Below, one piece after another: positions 1 to 10,899 of a stretch of 64,000 nucleotides of DNA. A program made the position numbers and the translations under genes. Where the stretch lies: contig JARZZO010000005.1 in the NCBI GenBank assembly GCA_030544215.1, forward strand, positions 80,505,024 through 80,569,023. The letters are read 5' to 3'. How positions within the stretch are numbered: position 1 is the first letter of the stretch; each line of letters begins with the position of its first letter. A model generated the notes under the pieces. It was not told the DNA's origin. It ran no database searches and was given only the letters and a program-made list of their open reading frames with translations. The DNA is from Zantedeschia hybrid cultivar (taxonomy: Eukaryota; Streptophyta; Magnoliopsida; Alismatales; Araceae).

Positions 1-603
1 CGGGGGCCGCGCGAACGCAGGCCCCCACTACCACAAATTATGACGTCCACTCTCCCACTTGGGGAGATGGTAGGCGGGTGCTCCCACCAAGTGCAATGTG
101 GGCCGCCAACCTAGGCCATGGGCCTTCTTGATCACCCAAAAGCCCCGTCCAGGTAAGTATGGTTCAAGAGTACGAGAGGTTAGTTATTTGTAGCCAGTGG
201 AGGAGCGGCGTTTTGCATACATTTCCGGTACCAGACTAATCAACCCAACAATCCAATGGTTAACCACCTACATTGATCTCTCTATCCGGCCATGGGCAGT
301 GGTGGACGGTCGTTGATCCAGACTCGGGCACTGCCCGCTGGCCTGTGTGTACCCCAAAGCTGGACCAAAGTACACTGAAGAATAACTCCAGACACGAAGA
401 TGGGTTCTTCCGCGGGTTTGTAGTTTGGAGTTCTAGTTCGGGACTGTAAGGAAATTACCTTCAGAACCAGAACCCGCCAATGTTCTGATCACATATTTGC
501 GTGGAGTAATTCTCTTATCATAGGCCATACATATGATCTGTTAGTCACCTACGGAGGGGGTGACTCCTTCCAGTAAGCATCTATACGCAGATTTGGTGTT
601 GAA
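1..603. other. Unassigned intergenic sequence
   Basis: No coding region, RNA gene or intact transposon is recognised here. The first 180 bases are GC-rich and the rest is mixed in composition. It could be further sequence of the LINE relic to its right, but no reading frame supports that. Confidence 0.4.
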
Positions 604-1114
604 TTACCCATCTTTGGTGTAAGGCCAGACCACCAGATCAACACCATCATTATGAGCAGGAGGAAGGTGGATACTGAGGATCACCTCTTGGGTTTCAGGA
701 TCAAACAAGTTCTGGATAAGGTCAACATTCCAGTTCCTGTTAGCCACCGGCTCAGATACCCTTTGAGGAGTGTACCCAATATAGGAGCTATTTAAGATAG
801 GGGGTGCAAAGAGACCAGGGATCCATAGATACCCTTTGAGGAGTGTACCCAATATAGGAGCTATTTAAGATAGGGGGTGCAAAGAGACCAGGGATCCATC
901 TGTCAGCCCAAATGTTGATGTTATACCCAGACTTGATGATCCAGTGCACTCTAGATTTCATTTCTTCTCTGACAGCAAGCATAGCAGACCAACTGCCATA
1001 CACGGACCTAAGCTTCTCAACCTCCAAGAAAGAGTTAGTACCCAGATATTTAGCTCTAAGGACGCAAGTCCAAGGGCTGTGGTGGTCATTAACGAAACAC
1101 CATACCAGTTTCAT
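604..1114 (-). mobile_element. LINE relic, zinc-binding reverse-transcriptase region
   Basis: The minus-strand frame from 1114 to about 788 gives a segment typical of the region downstream of plant LINE reverse transcriptase (the zf-RVT region): a tryptophan-rich stretch with 'GYNINIWADRWIPG' and upstream 'SFLEVEKLRSVYGSWSAML'. The frame continues at 852-604 with a second copy of the 'WIPGLFAPPILNSSYIGYTP' stretch. The break between the two frames is a direct duplication of 73 bp (754-826 and 827-899), which shifts the frame. There is no intact reverse transcriptase, so the copy is dead. Family assignment rests on motif recognition by eye. Confidence 0.65.
754..899. repeat. 73-bp tandem duplication
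   Basis: Bases 754-826 are repeated immediately at 827-899 with no difference seen. Because 73 is not a multiple of three, the duplication shifts the LINE reading frame. Confidence 0.9.
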
Positions 1115-2576
1115 AACCGAGGCTTTATTGTACAGGATGAAATCTCTAATTCCCAGACCACCATGCTGTTTCTGATTTGTAATCCCCTGGACTGTAATAC
1201 CTTAAGATATTGCAGCAACTATTTTTGGCAGAGAAATGAGTCTGGACAGAATTGGGGCCCAACTCTTCTTGGTTCGATTATGGTTTCGTGGCGTTCCAAA
1301 TTAGTTGCAGAAGTTTTGTTGCGAATCTTCCATTATCACTGAGAAAAACCAAGTATGAATTGTGAATAACATAAGCATGGAAATTAAAGAAAAGTTAGTG
1401 TAGTAACTCCATCAAAGTAAGCTAAAGACAAGATGAAATCACATGAGGTAAGGCACGACAACTCTAAGACGCTTGCAACTGAGGAACAAAAGATCATTTG
1501 TAGATCGAAAATAAAGATAGCCTTGCTTCGGTGTCTTGAACATCTATAAGAAGCTAAAAAAATTCTGTGCAATTTGTGTAATACTAATGCATGAATGTGC
1601 ATAATTACATAGACTAGCTTCTCGTTAAGAAATACTTCATTCAATTTCTTCGTTGTAAAGCACACTGAGAATCAAACATAGTGGTCTTAATGCAGCCATC
1701 TTCATCAACATATTCTAGAAAAAAGTATTCTAAAAAATCAATTTAGGATGTCATCAACATATTAAGAAGTATAAGGTTGGTAATATAATTCAACAACCTT
1801 ACCCCAACTAAGTAGCCCATATCAGAAAACATCAAACCTATATAGAAGCACCATTTAAAATCAAAAGACACAAATAGCAAGAGCCAAAATCCTACATCAC
1901 CCTTCAGATAGCATCTACAAGGAAAGCCCTGCAGAGCCAAAAACATATAAGCACTATTGCTTTGTAGCTGATCACACACATCTTTAAGCTATCTATATCA
2001 TCATGCGCACTCATTCGGTCATGAAGGTCTTGTAGCCTTTGTCACCAATGTGAACTAATTATGAAAATCTTGTAGCCTCTGACTAATGTGACCTATTGTA
2101 TTCACAGATACATTATTTAGGGCCAAATGAAGGGTAAAAGGCTAACATGGTTTGTTGAGATCCACCTTCCATTGTTCACCTCAATAAAACAAATGCTATT
2201 AGCAGCTATTGTAGCCAAGGTCATATCATCAAAATATCCCCCATCTTGAAGTCCGCTAACCATGTCATGCAAGTCATGTTGGAAACGATCTACATGCATC
2301 TAAATACAAACAAATAAATAAGAATAGAAGATCATGATATATATTTTGTGTATGCTTTTTGTCATGGATGTTCCAATTACCTGGTCTATACCTCATGATG
2401 AAGCTAGATTTCAATGTTGACTTGAAATAGAACCTCATGATGAAGCTAGTTAGACTTGCATGATGACGTGAAACGGTACCTCATGATGAAGTTGGATCAG
2501 CATGATAACTTGAAAAAGAGCATTCATATCTTTTAGTATTGTTGCAGAGCTTCATGTCATCATCCTTGGCATCCAA
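1115..2576. other. Intergenic, no gene seen
   Basis: AT-rich sequence without a credible coding frame. Between about 2388 and 2505 the phrase 'acctcatgatgaagctag' occurs three times with small changes, spaced about 40-50 bp, as a weak tandem repeat. Two variants of 'cttgtagcct' lie at 2025-2080. Confidence 0.5.
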
Positions 2577-3052
2577 ATGTGTCTTCTGCATAGTTATTCT
2601 TGTCTCACTGTGAAATCGGACTGTCTAGTCCTCATCAACTTGATTAATACTGTGCGGGCTGTTGTTCCTTGGACTTTGTTCTCCTGGTGGAGTAAGTTTT
2701 GCAATCTCAAAGATGGTATGGACCTCCAATTTCGTCATGTGGTTAGGGAAGGTAATAGAGCTTCTGATGCCTTGGCCAACCATGTTTGTGATTTTCAGGT
2801 TGATCAGATGTATTATGCTTCCTCTTCTCCGCCTATCATTATAAAAGGAGAGATTGTTTCTGATAAAAGTAGTCTTCCTCATCTCTGTTTTTGAGGGTTT
2901 GGATTTTTAGGGGGATCTTGATTTTATTGTTGAACTCTTTTAGGGGTAAGGCGGTACGTCCCCCCTTGTATCTTTAACTTTTTTATGATATATAATATCA
3001 AGGGCCGGCCCGGGATCCTAGAGAAGTTCTTGGGTTAAAAAAAAAGAAAAAA
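2577..3052 (+). mobile_element. LINE relic, RNase H domain and 3' tail
   Basis: The plus-strand frame 2577-2894 encodes about 105 residues containing 'FRHVVREGNRASDALANH', the C-terminal signature of the RNase H domain found at the 3' end of many plant LINEs. A short 3' UTR follows, with 'cgtccccccttgtatcttt' and an interrupted A-tract near 3038-3056, as expected of a retroposed 3' end. Only the 3' end is present (5' truncation), and the orientation is opposite to the relic at 604-1114, so these are two separate insertions. Confidence 0.65.
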
Positions 3053-3894
3053 AACAATAAGTAGAGCAAACTTCAAAACTACATGCGCAATAAAGCTCAC
3101 ATGCACAGAAAAATTCTGAACAATCATGATAAGACGAGTAGTTGAAACATGAAATTATTGGACAAACTAAAACAAATGTAAATTAATTAAGGATATAATA
3201 CATTTATCCATAAGTAACCTTTAAATATGAAGAAATGAGTAATAAAAAGAAATGACTTTGTGCCAATTATAGAGTATATATAGTGTCCTAAAATGATAGA
3301 CTCCTCCTGTCAAGATCGCGACCACCTAAGAGCTTCAAAGTGGGTTGTGAGTTCATCATAATCTGGTAACTTTGAGTGGACACAAGAAATTGCAGGAGGC
3401 CTATCCTAGGTGAGTTTATGCAATGAGATGATGCGGGTAGACAAGGGTAATTAGGAGGCATGTAACTGCCTTCAGAATGCCTCTGCGTAGAAGAAGCATA
3501 TGGATTGTATTGGCAAAGGTAAGGACAGTGCTACAAGAAAGGGCATCGCTCAACATATATAGATGAAGCATATGGATCATTAAAAAAAAATCCATGTTTT
3601 ATGGATATAATGAAATATCAATTTAAAGTACACGGAAACTATTGGTTACTTGCAGGCAAGGGTCCAAGCTCCAAGGTGGATACCTATATGGTCACTAGAA
3701 CACCGGAGATGCACACAAAGATAGCATACTTTTTCAAGTTTCAACCCATACATGGCCAACCTTCCTACAATCTTAGAGAAGCACCTTTGCACTAGATTGA
3801 TTGTCTGCAGCAACATAAAATTTGCCATTATCCATTATTGAGCATCAATTTAACAACCACCACACTCCCTCCTTCCCCCCCTCCAAAAAATAAA
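3053..3894. other. Intergenic, no gene seen
   Basis: AT-rich sequence with no credible coding frame. A short (aaat)n microsatellite near 3886-3906 marks the left edge of the large duplication described separately. Confidence 0.5.
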
Positions 3895-5559
3895 TAAATA
3901 AATAAATTGCACACCACACCCATGCAAGGATACCTAGACTTTTAAGGATGCTGTTCAACTCATATAAAGAATTTTTCTGAAGAGCAAACCTCACCCCTTT
4001 GGGGGACAGAAGGAAATCAGAAGCAAGGCAAAACACAATTATTTATTATATGGACTACAATTACATATGTCATTATTTTCTCATGGAAGAATGATGTTGG
4101 TTCAATCCCCAATTTATTGAAACACAACAGCACAATTTAGCGTATAATGGTTCAGCCACACGAGACCAATTGACAAAAGGATGTGTCACTCTTTTAGCAT
4201 TCAAGCATGACTAATTGATTCACATACAAACAGTGCAATGGTACCCACATAAAATAGTTCTTGCATTCATAAGTGCATGATAGTGTACCTGATTGCTAAC
4301 GCAGAACAAAAATAAAAAATTTCTGACAAGCAAGAATACCTTTTTATACAAAGTTCCTTCTACCTCTAGCTAAACCTGAGAAGGAGGGTTCCAAGGCCTA
4401 CACCCTGACCTGAAATAGTACAAGTTTGCAAGACGAGACTACAATTAAAGAACACACACAAAGCATGCAAGATGTGAGGAAATTAGGTAAGATAAAAAAA
4501 AAAAAAATCCATAGAAGATCCAATGTTAGAACAAAAAGGTGACCCCCACAAAGTAATCTACACATAATGAACTAGAAAAGCCCAAAAGTTCCAATCCGTG
4601 TAACCAACTTGGCACCAAACAAACATGAACAAGTGAACATGCACAAGATTAAGGAAGGAGAGGAGCTAGCCCAACCTGTGGATAAATAAAAAAGAGAGAT
4701 CTCCAACGAAGAATGTAGATGATATAGCAAAAGCCTTAACCAGATGCAACTTCACTGGCACATACAAAGTAGCCTACCCCAGATAAAGAAAGAAAGATCA
4801 ACTGGGCAACAAATCCCTACTAACCCTTAGTAAACTATGGAAGATGCAAGAAAAAACATACTTCATAGCCTCATATCTGAGTACAACATCTTAAAATAGT
4901 GAAATATTCTTCTCTTGAGACATTTCACTAATTCTACATGCCATAGAATCTGTCACCAAATTGCAGAACTGCAAGAGATGATCGTGAGTTCAAAAATATC
5001 TGTCATAAAATTGGTTATATTTGCTCTGTGCGATGTTTTCTCAGGTCCAGAGGCCTTCCTATGACATCCCAAATTCCCAATATCCAATTTCTTGTTATCC
5101 TAAAGGAGAACTAACATCAACTTTCAAGTGAGGACCAATCGTTTCTTACAAAAGAATCTACAGTCAAGCATTATAAAATAAATAAATAAATAAAATGACG
5201 AAATATGATTGCACTTACACTAGCATGATGTTACATAATGGGGGAGTAATGATTAAGTGCTATGTAAATCTTTTGAAGAATATTTAGAAGAGCATCCTCT
5301 CCACCCACAAGGTCAACCTGAGGTCCAAGAACAAACTGGTTGGAACAACCAGCCCCTCTATTGTTTTCTAACCTTATGGCAACTTTCCCGAAATTGCAAT
5401 ATATATAACTCTCCCGAAGCAAAGCTTCAAATCACCCCTGCATTGGACCACATCGGATTGGACCTGTCTTGGACTCAAAAGTATTTGTGAGACATCATAC
5501 AGGAATGCGCCACGAGAAAAGCTCCCTTAACTGCTCCAAACCAGAGACTTTCTGAATGT

Positions 5560-5900
5560 GAGGCATATCCCAATAGGGTCACTGCAGCGGATAAATTTTC
5601 CTTCTAATTTTTGAATTTTTTAAGGTGGGTCTTGAGATGCCCTACACGTCTGCATAGGTTGGTCTCCAATTAGATGATCCAAAAAAAAATGAACACTAAA
5701 ATATCAAGTCCTAATGAATAGTTAAAAATGCATTTAATGGGCCAAGTTGTGAAAAATAAAAAACCGTTATTGGGCTCGTCCCATTAAATGCATTTTTAAC
5801 TATTCATTCGGACTTATTTTTTATTTTTTTTGCTCGTCCGATTAGAGATCGGCCTGTATGGACATATAGAACACATGAGCGCCCACCTAAAAAAGTAAAA
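5560..5900. mobile_element. Palindromic foldback MITE (copy A)
   Basis: The region is a long imperfect inverted repeat. 'aatagttaaaaatgcattta' near 5719-5738 is mirrored by 'taaatgcatttttaactatt' near 5786-5805, and outer arms containing 'aggtgggtcttgagatgccc' and 'gagcgcccacctaaaaaa' also pair loosely. No coding capacity. The same element lies in copy B at about 25070-25400, so it predates the duplication. Exact ends are uncertain. Confidence 0.6.
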
Positions 5901-5914
5901 ATAAATTAGTTTTT

Positions 5915-7510
5915 TAGTCATTGTAGTAAATTGAGTCATCTTACAATGCAAGATGCTATTAGTTTACATGGACATGTGTCACACAAGTTGGATTTTTTTC
6001 ATGAGTGACTGATAAACATTAAATACAAGTGCAGAGTTTTAGATGTGACAAATATACATAGGCATGACAAATGCCTCATTAGGGATATCAATTTGTCCCG
6101 AAAACTCAAAAGTCCTACCCAGTCCAACTCTGATTAAGTGGGTTTAAGTATTAAAATTGAGCCCATTTCATTTTTGGGCAAGGTCTGGGCTTTAAGGGCA
6201 AATGAGTTGGGCTAGGACTTTGTCAAGCTCGAGCCTAAAAGCCCTAAAAGCCCAATAAATATTAAATAAAAAGAATAATAATAGAATTTATATAATATAT
6301 TAATGTTTGCATTAACAAAATCATTCATTTGCACATGCATATCATACATATTAATTTATGTCAAGTATGGACATTTTGGACTAATTTTTTAGTTACCTTA
6401 AGTTCAAAAAAATTCTCTTTACATGTACTTACTAAAGAATGCTAGATATGTGACAGTTACCTCATAGAGTTCACATCTTTATGACAGCTTCAAAATCATG
6501 GTACGCATCATTAATCATTATAATATTATAGTGTGAGTTAATCAATATTTAATCAAAATGCGATAATAAGTTTTACTTTTATAATAGATCACATCTCCAT
6601 GACACCTTCAAAATAATCATATGCATCATAAATCATTATAATATGTTAGTGTGATTCAATCAATATTTGATCAACATGCTACGATAAGTTCTAATTTTAT
6701 AAAATATGCATTTTTATGTTAAATATGAAACATCAAAATATGAATAATTAATTTGATCTTTTTATGTGTGTTATTGAATGTGATGATCTTGAATATCTCA
6801 AGTTTTAATGGATGAGAGGGTTTACGTATATAAACTAATTCTTGTTAATAGGATAGATTATGTATTTTAAATAAAAATTAATTCTTCTTGTACTTAAGTC
6901 CAAAGCGTGAGCCTGAGTTATTTTGTAGTTAGGCTGGGCTTGAGCTTAAGTATAGAGAAATGGTCTTAGGTCGGGCTTGGACCTCACTTTTCTTGACCGA
7001 CTTGAGCTTGGACTTTAGAAACCTCGATCCAAACCCGGCCTATTGACACCCCTATGCTTTGTGGATGCCACAAATACTAATTGTCATTCTAAAAGTATAT
7101 CTCATGCCTAAAAGGTATTTTATCATCTCTATGTATCTTTGTATAAACTTTTGAGTATAACAAATATTTTACAGTTATGACAAATATTTTGTAGGCTTTG
7201 TCACGTCCATAAAATGTTTGTTACATATGAAACATATTTGTCAGCCCTACTCACGCATGTTCAAATCTGTAGGTAATGACAAATATTTTTCAGCTGTGAC
7301 AAATGTGTTCACGTGTCACACCCACAAAACATTTGTCACGCCTATATACTTATCACGTCCAAAGTTCTACATCTATATTTAATATTTGTCAAGCTATCTG
7401 TAAAAAAAATTGTCCAACCCATATGACACTTGTCTATGTAGGCCAATAACATCTTGTATTACAAGATGACGAAGCATACTGCAATATCTGTTTTGTAGCA
7501 AGCATTACTT
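5915..7510. mobile_element. Long foldback element with GACAAATATTT motifs (copy A)
   Basis: The ends are inverted repeats of about 70 bp. 'gagtcatcttacaatgcaag' near 5933 pairs with 'cttgtattacaagatgacga' near 7453, and the match continues inward through 'gacaagtgtcatatgggttg'-type sequence. Between the ends the motif 'gacaaatatttt' or its complement recurs many times. A hAT-like MITE is nested inside. The same composite is present in copy B (about 25415-26985), and a shorter relative lies at 40660-41275. No transposase is encoded. Confidence 0.65.
6080..7054. mobile_element. hAT-like MITE nested in foldback element
   Basis: The left end 'tagggatatcaatttgtccc' and the complement of the right end, 'taggggtgtcaataggccgg', form terminal inverted repeats of the TAGGG-GTCAA kind common to plant hAT MITEs. 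The flanking 8-mers tgcctcat (6072-6079) and tgctttgt (7055-7062) differ only by transitions, which suits a decayed 8-bp target duplication. Length is 975 bp, with no transposase frame. Confidence 0.65.
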
Positions 7511-9014
7511 TACCAAGAATTGGAATTATGAAAGATACATGAATTTGAAGCATCAAGGATCTAATATGACCATAGTTTGGTGCTGACAGCTGTTCCTACA
7601 TCAAGGATTATTTTTTTTATGTAGTGTGTTAATTTTGCTAAACAATAAACCTTATTCTATTCATAGTACCTTCAAAATCTTAAGAGTACAATATTTAGAG
7701 TAAGACTTGAGGCACTGACAGCTGTTCCTACATCAGTTGCCAGTATTTTTAAATTATTTCTTTGATTTTTTTTTTTTAAGAAGACTCCATTATGCTTTAG
7801 GTGTCCATACGAACTATTCGCTGATCAGACTAGGACTCAATTTTTTATTTTTCAAGTTTTTCTGATCGACCGATCCATATAGACATGTAAATCGGATTGG
7901 ACCTGCCTAATTTTTTTAAAAAAAAACACAGATATTCGACCAATAAAACAATGTGATCTCTAAAGTTCATTGGTATATAAAGATTTTCATATTTCATACG
8001 AACAAGTTGTAGATGTACGACTAATGTCATTTTCGAGATGGGTTTTTTTACCATGAACATCATTGACAGCCATGTATATACTGTTGAAGTTTGTTAAATA
8101 AAGATAAGATACAATTGATAAGATGTTATACACATGTATGCTCCCCCTCCCCACCCCCGGAAAGAACAATCCTGAGTTCTCCTCTACCGTAAATGAACTA
8201 TAATTTGGAATCTAAATTGTTAAACATTCTAAAAATTTGAAAGCTGTGTACATATAAAAAATTATTCATTTCTAATATCTGAAAAATATAAATTAGATAA
8301 TACTATATATGACACAATATCTAGACCATCTAGTTTGTACATCCTTAATGTGTATGTAGGAAATAATCATTGGATTCATCTGATTTTCACTTCATAGGTA
8401 ACTTTTAAGTAGTTGATAAGATTTAATAGTTTGGATTTGAAATAAGAATTCGTTTAACATATTTTTAGAATATGTGGTATCATTCTTAATTTGTCACTGG
8501 TGACAAAGGAACTCTCTTTTATATATATATATACACACACACTCAATAATCTAAGAGCAAGTTAATCATTTTTCCTATTGATCAAACGAAATGCCATCCT
8601 TGTTAGACACAGGAATATAGAGACAGTTAAACCATTTCAGCTTTTACAGATCTCCATTTTTTGGTCTGTTCATGGGATGCTAAGAGAATGGATTGGGGGC
8701 ATCTCCAAGAAAATGCGGTTGACGTTGTTTGCGCATGCAAGGTAAGGACAAAAATAGAAAACAAATACTGAATACTAGTACTTAAAAAATGGAACTTTAT
8801 TGCAAATCCTCAGAGAAGCCATCACATTATGTATATATACTAGATCGATTCTGCCTGTCGATCTCTATTATGTGAAATGCAGGATTAATGACAGACCATC
8901 CTCAAAGATTTTGTTCGTCCATTTCCACTGTGTACGTGAAGAATTCAAGAGGATTATTAGTTTATGACCCTCCGTCATATTATATATATATATATATATT
9001 ATATATATATATAT
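7511..9014. other. Duplicated AT-rich flank, copy A
   Basis: No gene. The sequence matches copy B 26986-28466 nearly throughout. It ends in a TA microsatellite (about 8979-9014) that served as the insertion target of the LTR retrotransposon. Confidence 0.7.
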
Positions 9015-9852
9015 TGATGAGGCAGAATCCGATTCGACGCATTAAGACAAGCCCAAACCCAGTTCAGCCCAGCAGCAGCAGTACAAGGTCCTCAGGGAGC
9101 CTTCGGCCCATCTTCGGCCCAACAGGCTTCAGCCCATCAGCGGCCCATCAGCCTACGGCCCGGGAGCAGCCCGGCAGCCCCATGCCCAGCAGGCTTCGGC
9201 CCATCAGCGGCCCAACCCCCTTCGGTCCGATAGCCGAGTCCGGCCCACTCCGGTGGAGGACTAGGCACTATGGCGGTTTACCAGTAAGCCCGGACATAGT
9301 CCTATATTGGCTGTCACCGTTAACCATCCTCTATCCTCTGCTATAAATACATCGCTATTTATTGCCAAAGGTATGTAATTTCTATGCCTCTGAGACCCTC
9401 AAGGACTATAGTCCAAAAAGCATTAAAACTACTCTTTGTCTTCTGAATCGAATCTTCTTCAGAAGCTAACTTGACCGTCGGAGGGGGTTCCCGAGAGCCG
9501 AATCCCGGGACTCCTGCTGACCGGTTTTCTTCTTCTTTCCCTCCTGCAGGGGCTCGGTTCGAATCGTCGCCGACCTCCCCGAGTCGGTATCGGCCGCCGA
9601 CCTCGGACTTCTCCCACCGGTCTCGACGCCGTGCGCCGGCTGCATCCCCGACCGAAGGAGCCTCGGCCCCGCCTTCCGAAGACAAGCCAACATCTGACCG
9701 AGCCACCCTCGGCCTCGGACCTTCGGCTTCGTCTCTGCCTCCATCGCCTTCCGGATCCCCGTCGGGCCTCTTGCACCGATCCGACCCAGCTTCGGATCCA
9801 TAACTTCGGATTCAAACCTCGGAATCCGGTCGTGATAGCTTCGGCTACATCA
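9015..9852 (+). repeat. 5' LTR
   Basis: 838 bp, TGATG...CATCA, direct repeat of 16029-16862. A TATA box (tataaata) sits at 9342-9349, so the transcription start is expected shortly after it. The first third is a run of short degenerate units built on 'ttcggccca' and 'cagcccatcagcgg'. Confidence 0.95.
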
Positions 9853-9854
9853 CG

Positions 9855-9872
9855 TGGCGCCGTCTGTAGGAA
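9855..9872 (+). promoter_or_regulatory. Primer-binding site
   Basis: The sequence tggcgccgtctgtaggaa starts two bases after the 5' LTR. TGGCGCC is the usual start of plant Ty3/Gypsy primer-binding sites that pair with a tRNA 3' end. Which tRNA is used cannot be decided by eye. Confidence 0.8.
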
Positions 9873-9887
9873 ACAAACAAACAAGTC

Positions 9888-10598
9888 ATGTCTCAACAAC
9901 CTGTCACCCGACGATCCGGACAGAGCGAAGCAGAAACACGGGAAGCCTCAGCACCGCCATTGCCCTTCGAAGGCGCCCCGTCTGCTCCTCCGCACACGAC
10001 TCTGCTATTCGTACAGGAATCTCCCGCCACCGGAGACGACCAGATAGGAGTGCTCCAGCAGCAGATGGCGACACTGGCTGCCACCGTTACTTCTCTAGCG
10101 CTCTTGCCAGACGTGGTATTTGCCATGGCCCAATGCATAGGGGTACTGAGCCAGCTCCCCCACCAAGCACCAGTTCCTCTCTTCTGCCCTGTTCAAGATG
10201 AGAGGTTTCGGCCAACATCTTTGCAAGTCTTTCCCGATGAGGCTGTTACAATGAGCAGCGAGCCCTCGGCATCGCCTGTCCTTCCAGCGGTTCGTCTTCT
10301 GCCAGAAGATCCAGAACCCTCCCGAGGGCGATATCGCAGGGTAGAGCGGGATCGAAACAAGCGGCGGGATCCGCAACCGCGATACCGACCATTACCTGCT
10401 CCCCCTTCCAAAATGCTTATGGAAGTAGGGGGTATGCTCCGACGGCCACAACGCCTCAAAACTGATCCTCGCCGAAGAGACCCCGGCAAATACTGTGAGT
10501 ATCACCGGGAGATCGGCCACACCACGGACGAATGCCGGCACCTTCGGGAAGAAATAGATCGCCTCCTCAGAGAGGGCCGACTGCCACCATATCAATGA
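9888..10598 (+). CDS. Reduced gag-like protein of the LTR element
   Basis: A single frame of 236 residues starts 35 bases after the LTR. The N-terminal third is low-complexity, with a short predicted amphipathic stretch (about residues 49-90). The central part is rich in Arg and Pro. The C-terminus carries a zinc-knuckle-like CX2HX4HX4C motif (Cys203, His206, His211, Cys216) followed by 'LREEIDRLLREGRL', the usual end of Tat-type gag. The central gag core domain that normally precedes the knuckle is not visible, so this looks like gag with an internal deletion. The frame stops with TGA and no protease follows. Confidence 0.75.
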   Translation: MSQQPVTRRSGQSEAETREASAPPLPFEGAPSAPPHTTLLFVQESPATGDDQIGVLQQQMATLAATVTSLALLPDVVFAMAQCIGVLSQLPHQAPVPLFCPVQDERFRPTSLQVFPDEAVTMSSEPSASPVLPAVRLLPEDPEPSRGRYRRVERDRNKRRDPQPRYRPLPAPPSKMLMEVGGMLRRPQRLKTDPRRRDPGKYCEYHREIGHTTDECRHLREEIDRLLREGRLPPYQ

Positions 10599-10899
10599 GA
10601 ACGGCCTCAACAGAGGTATAACCGGAAGCTCTTGCAACAGCAAGGCAGCGTTCACCCTCAGACGAGGAAATTTCGTTTTAGCCGAAGCCATGCTTCTAAA
10701 AAAAGGCAAGGGGGTGATAAGGGGAGTGATCAGACGAGGGACCTATCGGTTGAGAACCCTTTTCGGCCAACCTCCCTCGCACCTGGAATATAGAGCGCCT
10801 TCGGCGTTATTTTATGTGAATCACTTTTTCCCGGACTTTCAGCCGGAAGGTATGAATAAAAGTCTTTCAGAAAACCTGATGATATTCTTTCAAGTCCGC
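10599..10899 (+). other. Post-gag stretch of the LTR element
   Basis: An open frame of 80 codons (10690-10932) crosses this region but shows no pol motif. It may be the residue of a deleted pol region or simply spacer. Confidence 0.35.

Noticed and set aside
8888..9346. 152-codon plus-strand frame across the 5' LTR border
   Set aside because: It crosses the junction between the TA microsatellite and the LTR, so it was created by the insertion and is not conserved.
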